Part shown: piece after piece, positions 43,751-55,500 of the stretch
How the letters are laid out: each line of letters begins with the position of its first letter
Position numbering within the stretch: the first letter of the stretch is position 1
Origin: Cryptomeria japonica
Lineage: Eukaryota; Streptophyta; Pinopsida; Cupressales; Cupressaceae
Assembly: GCF_030272615.1 (NCBI RefSeq)
Contig: NC_081414.1
Span: forward strand, 337,508,502 to 337,572,501
Length of the DNA stretch: 64,000 bases
Reading direction: 5' to 3'
Notes under the pieces: generated by a model
Told to the model about the DNA's origin: nothing
Seen by the model: the letters and a program-made list of their open reading frames with translations, nothing else
Databases searched by the model: none
Made by a program: the position numbers and the translations under genes

Positions 43751-44960
43751 ATAGGTCCATCGGTGAGTATGTATGAACAAGTAGAAGACCGATAGCATAA
43801 AGCTAATACCAGTAGGATATTTCTTGGTCAATGACCAAGCTTGAACCAACATAGTGGACTTAGTTGAGCTGGATGCCAACAAAGGATGCCGCGTAGCAAC
43901 CAAGTGTCTAAGGTACAATAGTCAGTGAAGTGTGCTTTAATGAGGGAGTTGAAGAGTCAGTCAAAATTAAATGAAGACTACGAAAATCACGGGTGAGTTG
44001 CAGAAGTTTGTGGTTCAATGAAGATCGATGGACAACTCTAGTATGTTGATCGATGCATGATATCTGATCTCCTTGTCGACTTGGAGAAGAAAAATGCTGG
44101 AACGTTAATGGTGATTGACAAAAAGTTGAGTCGCGTTTGCCAAATATAGAAAACGTGTATTTGAAGGAAGGATTTGGCATGTGGTGTATCATTGTTGCAA
44201 ACTATCAGTCTTGGAGGTGAGATTTGATATGATCTGATATGGATTGGGTCAGTAGAAAAAACCCTATGTGCACCAAAGTTTGAATCTATGTTTCAGTAGA
44301 AAAGCAGATAAATAAATATGAGATCAAAGATAAAAAAATGATGCCAATTTTGAGAGGAGAGTGTGCTCGAGTGAATAGTGTGCATATTAGTTTGAGAAGA
44401 GTATTGAAACTAAGTAGCTGAAGGAGAATCAGTAGTAAGAGTTGTAATCGGTAAGGGGGTTTAGCAAAGGTTTAACCAGTAGATAACAGAGCTAAGGTGA
44501 ACCAGTAGGAAGGCGTCCAAGAGAGTGATAGAGTGCATGGTGAGTATCAAAGGAAGTCAACAAAGGCAAAGATCAATCGGTAAGGGATTGGAGAGAGTGA
44601 ATTGATAATCGGTAGTGAAAGAACCGGTGAAATAGAGAAGAGTTGTAACAGGCAAAGAGAAATTGAATAGATATTACAAAACTCATTTGTAACAAGGTAA
44701 TTTCATTGTAATAAGTTGTTAATTCATTGCGTATCACTAAGTTGGAGCTCGATGTAGGGGTTGGTTCTCCTTTGAGTTGGTGCTCCTTTGAGGTTTTTCC
44801 CACATTGGATTTTCCTCGTATATCCGATGTTGTGAGATGTATTCTTTGTGTGTCTGATTACTAGTGTCTTCATTATTTTACCAACTGCACACATGTAGTT
44901 GGAAATTATTTAAAATCACTGATTCAACCCCCCTCTCAGTGACATATTGTGTTCTACAAT

Positions 44961-44972
44961 TGGTATTAGAGC
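44961..44972 (+). other. Primer binding site of Copia-B
   Basis: TGGTATTAGAGC, one change from TGGTATCAGAGC, two bases after the LTR. Confidence 0.88.
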
Positions 44973-45032
44973 ATTAGGTTCCCGGTTGGTTAAATATTTC
45001 TCTAGCTTGGGTAGATTCTGGTCTAAGAACAC

Positions 45033-47100
45033 AATGGCAAGAAATGAGTCCTCCTCCTCTAAGGCTGCCATGTTTGATGGAACCAACTATGATTTTTGGA
45101 GCAGAAGAATGGAAACCCATCTATCCTCTCTAGGATTTGATGTTTGGATGTTTGTAAAGATTGGGTATACCATCCCTAGTGTTTCTCCCACACACTTGGA
45201 TACTAAGAAGGAGTATGAGAACAATGCAAAGGCTAAACATGCTATTCTCAATGGGTTGTCAGATAATGAGTTTGTTAAGGTAATGCACTGCTCATCCACC
45301 AAAGAGACTTGGGATAATTGCATAGATTATTTGAAGGAGATGTCAATCTTAAGGAGGCCAACCTACAAACTATAAGAGGTCATATTGAAGGCTTGAAGAT
45401 GAAAGATGAAGAAAAGATTGCAGACTACCTTCACAGAGTTGATGAAATTGTGAATACCATCAGAGGACTTGGAGAGGAAATTGTTGATGAAGTTATTATA
45501 AAAAATGTGCTTAGATCACTCACATCTATGTATGACACTAAGGTATCTGCTATAGAGGAAGCCAAGGATCTGAAAATATTTTCAATGGATGAGTTATTTG
45601 GCTCTCTGACTGCTTATGAGATGAGGACAACTGGTGAAGGAACTTCCAAGAAAGAAGTTTCCTTCAACTCCACCAAGGGCAAGGAAGAAAGTGCTCATAG
45701 AAAATCTAGTGGAGACTCAAATACTGAAGTTGCAAAATTTGTAAGAAAACTCAAAAGAGGATCCAGTAAGTATAAAGGAAAACTGTCTCTCAAATGCTTT
45801 AACTATGGTAAAATAGGATACTTCACTGCAAAATGCCCTTATTGTGAAATCGGTGGAGATGAGCAAAGGAGCTTTGGCAGGTCTTTTGGTAAAGATAAAG
45901 AGAAGAAGGTCTACTAGCAAGAAAGAAGATGTTACCAGAAGAAGAACATTCTATATACATTTGAAGATGATGCTATTGGTGAAGAAAGTGCATCAGAAGA
46001 TGACTGCCATGAGGATGAAAGAGAAGTTAATCTCTTTATGGAACTAGATGAACTGGTTGTTGAAGATGAGGAAGATTAAGATATTGAAGCTGAAGTGGAC
46101 CTAGAAGGTGAGCTCATAAGCACTCTTGAGGAGTTGAAGAAACTAAGAAAATAACTCAAAAAGGTTAAGCATGCTACTGCAGAGGAACAAGAACAGCTGG
46201 AGGAATCTTTGGAAGAATCCAAGAAAACAATTTCTGATCTACAATTCCAATTGGAAGAAGCTAAGAGGATATGTGAAGCTATATCCTCTGAATAGATAAA
46301 GAAGGAAAAGGAGCAGAAAAATATGGAAAAAGAAATTGTAAGGCTCAGAAAGGAGCTAGAAAAGAGAAAGGATGAATTGAAGATGAGGAGCAAGTATGAG
46401 AGCAGCACTGAAGCTTTAGACATGATGTTGAGCAAACACAAGCATTCAAAAGACACTAGTGGTTTAGGATTTGAATAAGGACAATGTTCAAATAGCCAAG
46501 ACACATCCGGTAATGAGATACAATTCGCTTCCTCAAGTGAAAGTAAAGAGAAGCAAATCTTTACAGTCAACAAAGATGCCGGTAAGAACACCTATGCTGA
46601 GGCTACAAGAAATCAGCCTGTGAATCGGTATGCTCAAAACCAGAAGGCTCACACATCGTACGGGTATGCAAATCATAAAAGCAAGCCCAAGGTGGATAGT
46701 GAAGGATTCATCAGAATCAACAACATGAGAGGAAGACATCCGATGAGACAAAGGTTTGCCAGTTCAAAGCAACAAGACTGCTATGTACCCAATTTCCATG
46801 GTTATTGCTACCAATGTAATAAGTTTGGACATAGAGTTGCCGATTGTAGATTGATGAATAAGCCCCCTATTAGTTTTGAAAGTAGAAATTATTTTTCTGC
46901 ACTCTTGGGTATGAATGTTGTTTGTTATCAATGTAATGGATTTGGTCATAGGAGTTTTGAATGTAGGAAAAGTCAACCGATGTCCTACAATAGTTTTAAA
47001 GATTCATCATTTAATGTCAATATAAAGTGCTATAATTGTTAGAAGTTTGGGCACATTGCAAATTTAGGACAACCAAGCCAAAGATGTTAGTACCGGATTA
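45033..47100 (+). pseudogene. gag: Copia-B gag (capsid, coiled coil, zinc knuckles)
   Basis: MARNESSSSKAAMFDGTNYD at 45033 is a clean start after the primer site, with the DUF4219 motif DGTNYDFWSRRMETHL. A frameshift near 45320-45370 moves to a second frame (45318-45917), which carries the UBN2-type region and a first knuckle degraded to CFNYGKIGYFTAKC (second Cys and His both Tyr). From 46080 to 46440 a long Glu/Lys-rich coiled coil is read with stops. Two good knuckles follow, CYQCNKFGHRVADC and CYQCNGFGHRSFEC, then CYNC-stop-KFGHIAN. The GLGFE motif between coil and knuckles also occurs in Copia-NA. Gag would form the particle and bind RNA. Confidence 0.85.
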
Positions 47101-48560
47101 GGAACCAGTAGTTAAACTGAAATATGAAATTGCAATAGACAAGAAGAAGGAAGACAAACCAGTTTGGGTTGAGAAAGATAAGAACAAAGCCGAATCAAGT
47201 CTAATTGTGCGGACTGCCCTGCATGCAAAAAGAAGAAATCTATGGGTTGTTAACAGTGGATGTTCCAATCATATGACTGGTGACAAAAAGAAATTTATTA
47301 AGCTTGAAGATTGGAATGGAGGCACAGTAAGATTTGGAGATAACTCCTCCATCAAGATAAAATGCAAAGGTACTCTGAATATAGATGGTAAATTGAAGGC
47401 CCATGATGTATATTATGTGGAAGGTTTAAAGCACAATTTACTAAGTGCAAGTCAAATATGTGATAAAGGTTACAAATTCACTTTTGACTCTACTGGTTGC
47501 CAGATAAGAAAAAAGAGTATCGGTCAGATTGTAGCAGAAGGAAAAAGAACAGATGGAAATGTGTATAATCTGAAGGAATACTTTGAGTCCCAATGCATGA
47601 TGGGACAAGTGGATGAGAGCTGGCTGTGGCATAGGAGATTAGGCCACATAAATTTTGATAATCTGGTTGCAGTGAGCAAAAAGGGCTTTGTGATAAATAT
47701 ACCACCAATCATTAAACCGGTAAGCACATTTTGTGATGAATGTGTAAGAGGAAAGCAAACTAAGGTGAGCTTCAAGACTAAGGAACATAATACTTCAAGG
47801 CCACTAGAACTGGTGCATACATCACTATGTAGACCAACCAGAACAAGAGCTCTAGCCGGTGAAACATACTTCATGCTCCTCGTTCATGATTTTTGAAGAA
47901 TAACACGGGTTGCTTTGCTACAGGATGAATCTCAATCCTTTGAAAGATTCAAGATTTTTTGGAAGATGGTTGAGAGGGAAAGTGGATGCAAGCTGAAATG
48001 TCTAAGATCATAGCGGGGTGGAGAGTTCACATCAAATGAGTTTGAAGATTACTATGAAAGACATGGAATCAGAAGACATTATTCATCTCCAAGAGCACCA
48101 CAACCAAATGGTGTTGTAGAAAGGGAAAAAATGACATTTAAGGAGATGCCAAGAACCATGCTAAATGAGGCAAACATACCGGATACATACCGGAAGGAAT
48201 TAGTTCACACTACTATATATACCTTGAACTGGGTTCAACTGAGAACAAACAACAAAATGACACCTTATGAACTATGGTATGATCGGAATCCATCAGTTAA
48301 GTACTTCAAAGTGTTTGGAAGTAAATGCTTTATCAAGAGAGGTGTGGATGGCTTAGGTAGCTTTGATTCCAGGATTGATGAAGGTATCTTCTTGGGCTAC
48401 TCAACTCATAACAAATTCTACAAATGCTACAACAAAAGACTAAGAAGAGTCATTGAGAGTGTGCATGTTGATGAAGATACACATAAAGGAGGACAAGCAC
48501 AAGTAAACTGATATGATGACACTGATGATGAAGATGAAGTTTAGATTGATAGTGAACTAG
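47101..48560 (+). pseudogene. Copia-B protease, GAG-pre-integrase and integrase
   Basis: The frame at 47207-47896 contains the protease site WVVNSGCSNHMTGD, where the catalytic Asp of D-S-G is Asn, and YVEGLKHNLLSASQ. The zinc finger follows: WLWHRRLGHINFDNL and CDECVRGKQ. The integrase core starts LVHTSLCRPTRTRALAGETY, in which the expected first Asp (HTDLCGP) is Ser; a stop comes at 47894. The second catalytic Asp (LRSDRGGEF) is replaced by TAG in CLRS-stop-RGGEF (about 48012). PNGVVEREK keeps the Glu. The frame at 48131-48511 has TPYELWYDRNP, FGSKCFIKRG, FLGYS and CYNKRLRRVIES. All catalytic centres are damaged except the last Glu. Confidence 0.85.
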
Positions 48561-50181
48561 ATGAAGCATCAAACAAGTCTCCCAACCGGTATGTATAGAA
48601 AAATCACCCGGAAGATCAGATCTTAGGTAATAAGAATGATGGTGTGCAGACTAGAAGAAGACTTGTCCGGAATGATGAACAAGTCAATTTCTGCCTCATG
48701 AATAAAATGGAACCCAAAATATTTAATGAGGCCAACAAAAGTCAGAAATAGATGGATGCAATGGAAGAGGAACTACATCAGATTGAGAAGAATAAGACTT
48801 GGGAATCAGTCCCTAAACCGGTAGACAAGAACATTATTGGCACAAAGTGGGTCTACTAGAACAAGATGAATGAAGAAGGAAATATTGTGAGGCACAAAGA
48901 AAAGTTAGAGTGCAAAGGATACTCTCAAGTAGAAGGAATAGACTTTGAAGAAACATTTGCACTGGTTTCTAGGCTTGAGGCCATTAGAATGTTTCTAGCC
49001 CTTTCAACCTACAAGGGATACAAAGTCTATCAAATGGATGTAAAATCTACTTTCCTGAATGGAAATTTAGAAGAGGAAGTATACGTGGAACAACCAGAAG
49101 GTTTTCTGTTGCATGATGATGAAACCTTTGTGTGTCAGTTGAAGAAAGCATTACATGGTTTGAAGCAGGCTCTAAGAGCATGGTACTCAAGGTTAGATAA
49201 GTACCCAAAGGAGAAGGGATTCAAAGAGGGAAGTGCATATTGTAATATGTACATTAAAGTAGATGGAAACCACATGATTATCATGGTTGTATATGTGGAT
49301 GACATCATTTTTGGAGGGAACAAGGATACCTTGTGCAAAGAGTTTGTTGATCAGATGCAGTCAGAGTTTGAGATGTGAATGCTTGGAGAGTCATCTTACT
49401 TTCTTGGTTTGCAGATTTCACAATAAGGTAAAGGGATATTTATAAACTGATAAGTACCCCCATGGTGACCAGATGCAATTTGAGAAAGGATGATGAATCA
49501 TCGGTAGTGGAACATACATTGTATAGATCCATGATTGGCAATTTGTTATATCTTATTGCTTCTAGACCAGATATAGTGCAAGCAGTATGCATGGTGGCTA
49601 GATTTCAAGCTGCACCCAAACACTCACATGTGAATGCAGTCCAGAGGATATTTTAGTATCTACAAGGAACACTTGATTTTGGAATATTGTCTCCCAAGCA
49701 AGGGTATTTTACCTTAAAAGCCTACACTAATGTTGATTGGGTAGGCTACATTGATGACTAGAAGAGCACAAGTGGTGGTGCATTCTTCCTAGGTAACCGA
49801 TTGGTCTCATGGCACAAGAAGTGGGATTTAATCTCCCTATCTACTGCAAAAAAATAATACATTGCTACATGTTGTTCTTAGGTGTTGTGGATGAAGAAAG
49901 CCCTCAAGGATATTTGTAGAAACATTTGACCCTGTTTCTATTTGGTGTGATAATTCAAGTGCAATCAATATATCAAAGAACTCGGTAATGCACTCAAGGA
50001 CAAAGCACATTGCCATCAAATACCATTTTCTCAGAGAGAAGGTTGAAGACTAGGAAGTTAAGGTAGAGTATGTCCCTATAGGTGAACAAGTGGCCAATAT
50101 ATTCACAAAACCTCTACTGATAAGCACATTTGAGTATTTGAGACACAAGTTAGGATCTTTGTTACGATCTTTATGCACTTA
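48561..50181 (+). pseudogene. Copia-B reverse transcriptase and RNase H
   Basis: From about 48750: MDAMEEELHQIEKNKTWESV, IIGTKWVY-stop-NKMNEEG, then an intact 170-codon frame (48866-49378) with CKGYSQVEGIDFEETFA, VYQMDVKSTFLNGNLEEEVY, ALHGLKQALRAWYSRLD and the active site VVYVDDIIFGGN (YVDD at 49292-49303). In the first RT motif the usual DVKSAFLNG is DVKSTFLNG. After a stop the frame resumes at 49462 with YRSMIGNLLYLIASRPDI and RNase H remnants (AYTNVDWVGYIDD-stop-KSTSGG, LSTAKK-stop-YIA) and ends ANIFTKPLLISTFEYLRHKL at about 50155, closing near 50181. Confidence 0.87.
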
Positions 50182-50490
50182 ATTCGGTATGGAGATCTAT
50201 GGTTCAGGGGGAGTTCACTACCATATCTTTTGTTTTTTGAACCATATGCTGGACACAGGGGGAGACTTGACAAAGGGGGAGATTGTACTGGTTGAGTACA
50301 TGCAGAGTCTTGTGATCTACTCTACTAGAGAATGGTAGAAAGTGAGTAGATGTTGGATGATGGAGAAGGAACCGGTATGCTAGGAGATAATGGACACTAT
50401 TTGTACCCTTTGTCATTGTTGTCAAAGGGGGAGAAGGATCCAATGTGACAGTGATAAGTGTGTGTTGACATCAATGCCAAAGGGGAAGAT
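50182..50490 (+). other. Copia-B 3' noncoding region with G-rich tracts
   Basis: Several G runs (CAGGGGGAGTTC about 50206, CACAGGGGGAGAC about 50255, AAAGGGGGAGATT about 50273, AAAGGGGGAGAAGG about 50425). The last, AAAGGGGAAGAT (50479-50490), abuts the 3' LTR and is the likely polypurine tract. No frame is supported. Confidence 0.7.
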
Positions 50491-51382
50491 TGTTGGCATT
50501 GTGTTGTCATTGATGTCAATCGGTAAGTATAACATGTCACCGGTATACAAGGTGTATGCATGATGCAAGTAGGAGATGTTACTGGTATGGATATTCAACA
50601 GTAAGAAACATAAGAAAGAAAAGAGATAAACTGTTTATGTCAACCAGTGTACAGGAAGGTGCAGTTACAACCAGTAAACAGGTCTACTAATGAGTATGTA
50701 TGAACAAGTAGAAGACCGGTAGCATAAGGCTGATACCGGTAGGATGTTTCTTGGTCGGTGAACAAGCTTGAACCAACATAGTAGACTTGGCTGAGCTGGA
50801 TGCTGACAAAGGATGCCACATAGGAACCAAGTGTCCAACGTACAACAGTTGGTGAAGTGTTCTTTAACGAGGCAAGTGAAGAGCTAGTCAAAATTAAATG
50901 AAGACTACGAAAATCACGGGTGAGTTGTAGAAGTTTGCAGCTCGATGAAGATCGATGGACAACTTCGGCGTGTTGATCGATGCATGATATCTGATCTCCT
51001 TGTCGATCTAGAGAAGAAAACTGTTGGAACATAAATGGTGATTGATAAAAAGTTGAGTCGTGTTTGCCAAATATAGAAAACATGTAGTTGAAGGAAGGAT
51101 TTGACGTGTGGTGTGTCATTGTTGCAAACTATCAGTCTTGGAGGTGAGATTCGATATGATCTGATACAGATTGGGTTGGTGGAGAAAACCCTATGTGCGC
51201 TAAAGTATGAATCTATGTTTTGGCGGGAAAGTAGATAAATAAATATGCAGATCAAAGATAAAAAATGTGATACCAATTGCAAGAATAGAGTGTGCTCGAG
51301 TGAATAGTGTGTAGATCAGTTTGAGAAGAGTATTGAAACTAAGTAACTAAAGGAGAACCGATAGTAAGAGTTGTAACCGATA
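50491..51382 (+). repeat. 3' LTR of Copia-B, truncated
   Basis: Begins TGTTGGCATTGTGTTGTCAT and follows the 5' LTR until about 51382 (AGAGTTGTAACCGATA). About 500 bp of the LTR end present in the 5' copy is missing, including the C-rich CTCAG block. It then joins TRG-2 LTR sequence directly. It lacks the TRIM. Confidence 0.85.
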
Positions 51383-52503
51383 GATTTAGTTACAAATCAA
51401 ATAAGTACTAAAAACTCTTCTAAGTGGATTGAAACTAAGTAACTTATTAGATTTAGTTATAAATCAGATAAGTGCTGAAAACTAAGTGGATTGATTGATT
51501 ATGATGTGTTTTTCCCTCTTTTGTAAGTTGAAATGTTGATTTAGGGTGAATGAAGTGTTGTAATTGGAGACAAAATTGAGAAAAAAATGAGCTACGGGTT
51601 TGAGATTTTGTCATGCACCTAAATTTGAGTAATATAAGTTGATTCGGATATGCCCAACAAAAATGCTCTGAAAAAACAAGGATCATGATGCAACAACATG
51701 GTCCTCTGAATTTTCCACACAACAAAAAGGGTTGTTCTGACTCTATGTTTGAAGCTTATTCTTAAAAGTAGTTGTGCACCTTTTTCTTGCACACATAAAG
51801 AAAGGGAAAAGGGTTGGGAATAGGGGCTTGCCTCACGTCGAACCTCAGTTTTGGAATTAACCATGAAATTGAGATAAATGTAATTGAAATGACTGAAAGG
51901 AAAGGTTCTCCTTTTAATGGAGATGTTTTATTATGACTAAAAATTGAATGATTATACCTCCTTGTGAAGTTTTGCTTGCCTCCACATGGAATTAGGGTTT
52001 CATGAAACAAGATGTAGATCTCCATTTTAATGCTTTAATCTCTACTTTATTGCAAACCCAAGGCTTGAAGGAAGATTGAAAATGCTCAATTTCTCTTGAA
52101 TACTTGATTGCTTGATCTCATGTGTGCTTGAATTCTTCTTGATTCTTCATGATATGTGTTGATGTTCAAATGAAAGGGGAAATCCTCTTTATATACTTGT
52201 CTGTTAGGAAAATTGATTAATTTGTGACATGAACCGACCAAAATAGGGAAATCCTGGTCAAATTTGAAATATTGAAATGGGTTTAAAGAGGGCCCAATTT
52301 AGGGAGGACCATGGTGCCATGCCTTGGTCCTACCCTATTTTGGGTCAGGATCAAGGTACCTAAGGGAGTTCCAATCAAGTTTTTTGATGTTTGTCATGTG
52401 CATGAGCATAATCAGGTATTCAACAAGGCCAAAGGGCACAAACACTAAGGTGAAGACCCAAATGCAGTCGAAATTGCAAGGGGTGCAATTTTAGGATGCT
52501 ACA
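51383..52503 (-). repeat. 5' LTR of TRG-2
   Basis: On the minus strand it starts TGTAGCATCCTAAAATTGCA at 52503 and matches the TRG-1 3' LTR throughout, with the TATA box at 52188-52195. Its far end (51383-51490) contains a partial duplication and a Copia-B-like filler. It shows the uninterrupted version of the site holding solo LTR 1 (near 52370). The ORFs at 51453-52025 are the LTR's antisense frames. Confidence 0.75.
52188..52195 (-). promoter_or_regulatory. LTR TATA box of TRG-2 5' LTR
   Basis: TATATAAA on the minus strand, conserved in position with 7624-7631 in TRG-1. Confidence 0.5.
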
Positions 52504-55500
52504 ATTACAAGTATAATTCGGGTCTACGAATCCAAATTTCACCTTTGAGCCACACTTAGCATAGCATGTGAACTGTTGTCATGGAGGATTGCACCTGGAA
52601 ACGCTAAGTGTGAAACCTAGCAATCCCATGAAACATGGGAATACTTTCAGGCCTATGGGTATGCCTATCGTGAAAGTAGACCTTTGGAGATCAGGTCGGA
52701 TTCTTCTCTGATGAATCTTCTGCAAATAACTTTCTGTAGGGAAAAATGATAGAAGGAATATTGAAATTTAACCTATCCTATGAGGTGATGCACCAAATAT
52801 TTCTTTTGGAATATGCAATCGCTTAACCCACAAAATCTTTAACAAATAACTTTGAAAGTTTCACAACTCAATTGAACATGCGAATACATAAACATTTCAT
52901 AGAAAGGGCCTGATTAGAAATATTTCTCAAAGGAAAATAAACTATCTTCATAACTACAAACCCATCAAAATTAGATAACACAAACTATAACCTGCATTAA
53001 CCATGTATCCTCCTGAAATAATAATGCTTGAAAGAGACAACATTAAAGGATTCGAAGAATAAATCACAAAAAAATCATCAATATCTTTCTTTCAACTCTA
53101 GACAAGAAGTATCGAGAAGGAATCTGTTGCTATTTTATTGAAAATAAAGGAATTGTTGCTATTACAAACTAAAAAATGTGAGCTATAATCCTATCCTTGA
53201 GCATGAAAGGGTCTAAAAATAGTCCACAATCATGTTGAGGAAAGAAAAAGAACTCCAAAATAATGAAGAGAGAAGGAATATATAGAAGATAACTCTTAAA
53301 TCTGCATGAAGAAACTCTTGGGTGAATTTGCCCAAAATAGCATGCCAAAAATCTATCAAATTCAACTCCTCCTGCTAAAAATAGCCCCTCAACTAAAATT
53401 GCATGCAATTGGTACTCAAACTGTTGCAAACTGTCAAAAATAGTCTTCCACAAAGCACTATTTTATTTAAAAATTTCGCATGACTTACTGATGCCAAAAA
53501 TAGCTAATGAAGAAAAATATCCCCCCTCTGCTGAAAACTACATGATGAAATGCTAAATATAGCTACAAAGGAAAAACCCCTTCTTCTCTGAAATGTGCAT
53601 GTTGTAAAGGCGCTCTATTTGCTTTTATTTCTTTAAATAATCTTAATTTAGCACTTAAATAAAACAAATTATTTTATTAAGTGTTAAAATAAAATTATTA
53701 TTTCTTTTATCACTATTTTATAATTTAATACAAATTTTTTAAGATTTTTGATAAAATAAATCTTAATAATTTAATATTAATTATAATTATAATTTCAACA
53801 CATTTTATAACCTATTGTATATTAATTAAGATTTTTTAAAGAATTTAAACCTTAATTAAGATACATTAAGTTATAATGGAAATAAAAAATAACGAGCATT
53901 ACATTCACTTAGGTGCAATGACTTAAAAAGTCATTGACCGTGGCTTCATCCAACACATGCACAATTTATTTCTTAAAAATAAATCAAAGAAAAGCCCACC
54001 ATAATTCTAGGGCATGCAAAAGTGGAATTTTATTATAGAAAACCCTAAAATCATTTATCATGTCTTTCACTTTGCATTTGGGAGGAACTCTTTGTGGCCA
54101 ACATGCATGTTGTCTGTGGTTGATCTAGGGTTCGAAACAGGGCCTTGAAGAGGATCTTGAACGCCTTGCATTCTTTGCTCGATATGTGACTTTATCTTCT
54201 TATCCTTCAAGTTGTTAACTCTTGCAGAAATATTTACTTCTTTGACATGCACCTATTAGGGTTTGTGCATATATCTTTCATACATGGTATTTTCTGAGTT
54301 TACTCGGTTCTGGGTATTTCACCATTCTCTGTATATGATGACCGCCATTATTCTCCATGCATCATTTGACTTAGATCTCGTTGTGTCTTCATAATGGAGG
54401 ACTTGGTTCACACACCGAAGTGATGATTACGAATCATGAATTGGTGAATGTCTGCATTTTAACAGAGACTTATGATCAAACCCTTGGCAACTATTTGAAT
54501 ATTCTATTCTTCTCTAAAAATTGTTATACATACACCTATATCTTTCATTACTATCTTTTGAATGGCGACTATACCTTTTATGTGTCAATGACAGTGATAT
54601 TCAGAAAATAGTAGTTTTTTAAGGAAAAACCTCTCTCTTTTACGAATGTTATCATTGAGTTGTTAGAGTATTTTTCTTCTTGAGGACTCTATATTGGCTT
54701 TCATATTTGCATTCAAACCTGGAAGTCTACTTTATACCACATTAACTTCTTATTGATGGGACATGCTACTATGATAGTGGTATCTATGTTATAACTGCTC
54801 CTTGAAACTCATTGATGAAGAGCTCAACCTCTATCAAACTTATGACAGTATAATGGACTGTACTAGTATTAGACTAAATTCTTCGCTGCCCTTTAACATT
54901 CTAAGATATTGGACTAAGTATGGTGATTTGAATGCAAATGTTATGTCTTTGATGACCTTGTGACTACTGATCAAACCAGAGTCAAAATCATGATGTGAAG
55001 GATACCTTTATCATTATAATTACATTGTCCATGCCTTAGGTTTAACAATAAACTCTTGTGATGTGCATCTCTTCTTTGATGACTGTTATGAACCTGTGAC
55101 TTATACCTTCTTGCTATGTCATTTTGTCTTTGATAGCAACAATATTATGGACAGTAAAAAGCACTATATTTTTCAAAATTTGTCATACTTTCCTCTAATT
55201 CTTTTAAAGGGTTTTTCTTTTTTAAGTATCCTTCATATGGACCATCCTTATGATTTGATGATATATGTTCCTTTGGTCTGCTCTTTCATTTGCCTCTATG
55301 ACTCAAACCAAGAAAAATGTCTCTTGTATTCATTGTTTTGATAGTATCATGCTTATTGGTTTAACACAAAAGGCTATCTCCTTAACATGTATAAGACCCA
55401 TTGTCCATTTTCCGATGCACAATATATTTGCTACGGTCTTATTGGAATGATCCTTGATGACAACATCTCCATTTTTTTAAATGTACATCTCCCTCCACAA

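Larger units (their letters stand above)
43214..44958 (+). repeat. 5' LTR of Copia-B (1745 bp including a 344-bp TRIM)
   Basis: Starts TGTTGGCATTGTGTTGTCAT and ends GACATATTGTGTTCTACA, with CCCCCCTCTCAG at about 44928. Without the TRIM and its duplicated ATAGG it is about 1.4 kb. The start is nearly identical to the second LTR at 50491. Confidence 0.9.
43214..51382 (+). mobile_element. Copia-B: Ty1/copia element with full but decayed gag-pol
   Basis: LTR (43214-44958), primer site, gag with coiled coil and zinc knuckles, protease, GAG-pre-integrase, integrase, RT, RNase H, G-rich tract and a second LTR (50491-51382) truncated at its 3' end. The long coiled coil and multiple knuckles in Gag point to a large SIRE/Maximus-like copia group (inference). 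It lies in TRG-2. The right target-site copy was lost with the truncated LTR. A TRIM was inserted later into the 5' LTR. Confidence 0.9.
8431..52503 (-). mobile_element. TRG-2: second TRG element, inverted and split by nested insertions
   Basis: Pieces in minus-strand order: 5' LTR 52503-51383; leader fragment 43213-42990; gag from about 16537; protease-like and linker region down to 13045; 3' noncoding region with polypurine tract at 10973-10984; 3' LTR 10972-10861 and 9343-8431. Its own sequence totals roughly 6.9 kb. Nested inside are solo LTRs (9344-10855, 11495-12553), Tat-1 (16538-42989) and Copia-B (43214-51382). No pol gene is found in any piece. The join between 51382 and 43213 has lost the start of the internal region and the primer binding site. 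Confidence 0.7.

Noticed and set aside
46076-46591. Minus-strand Ser/Leu-rich frame of 171 codons
   Set aside because: Antisense to the Glu/Lys coiled coil of Copia-B gag.
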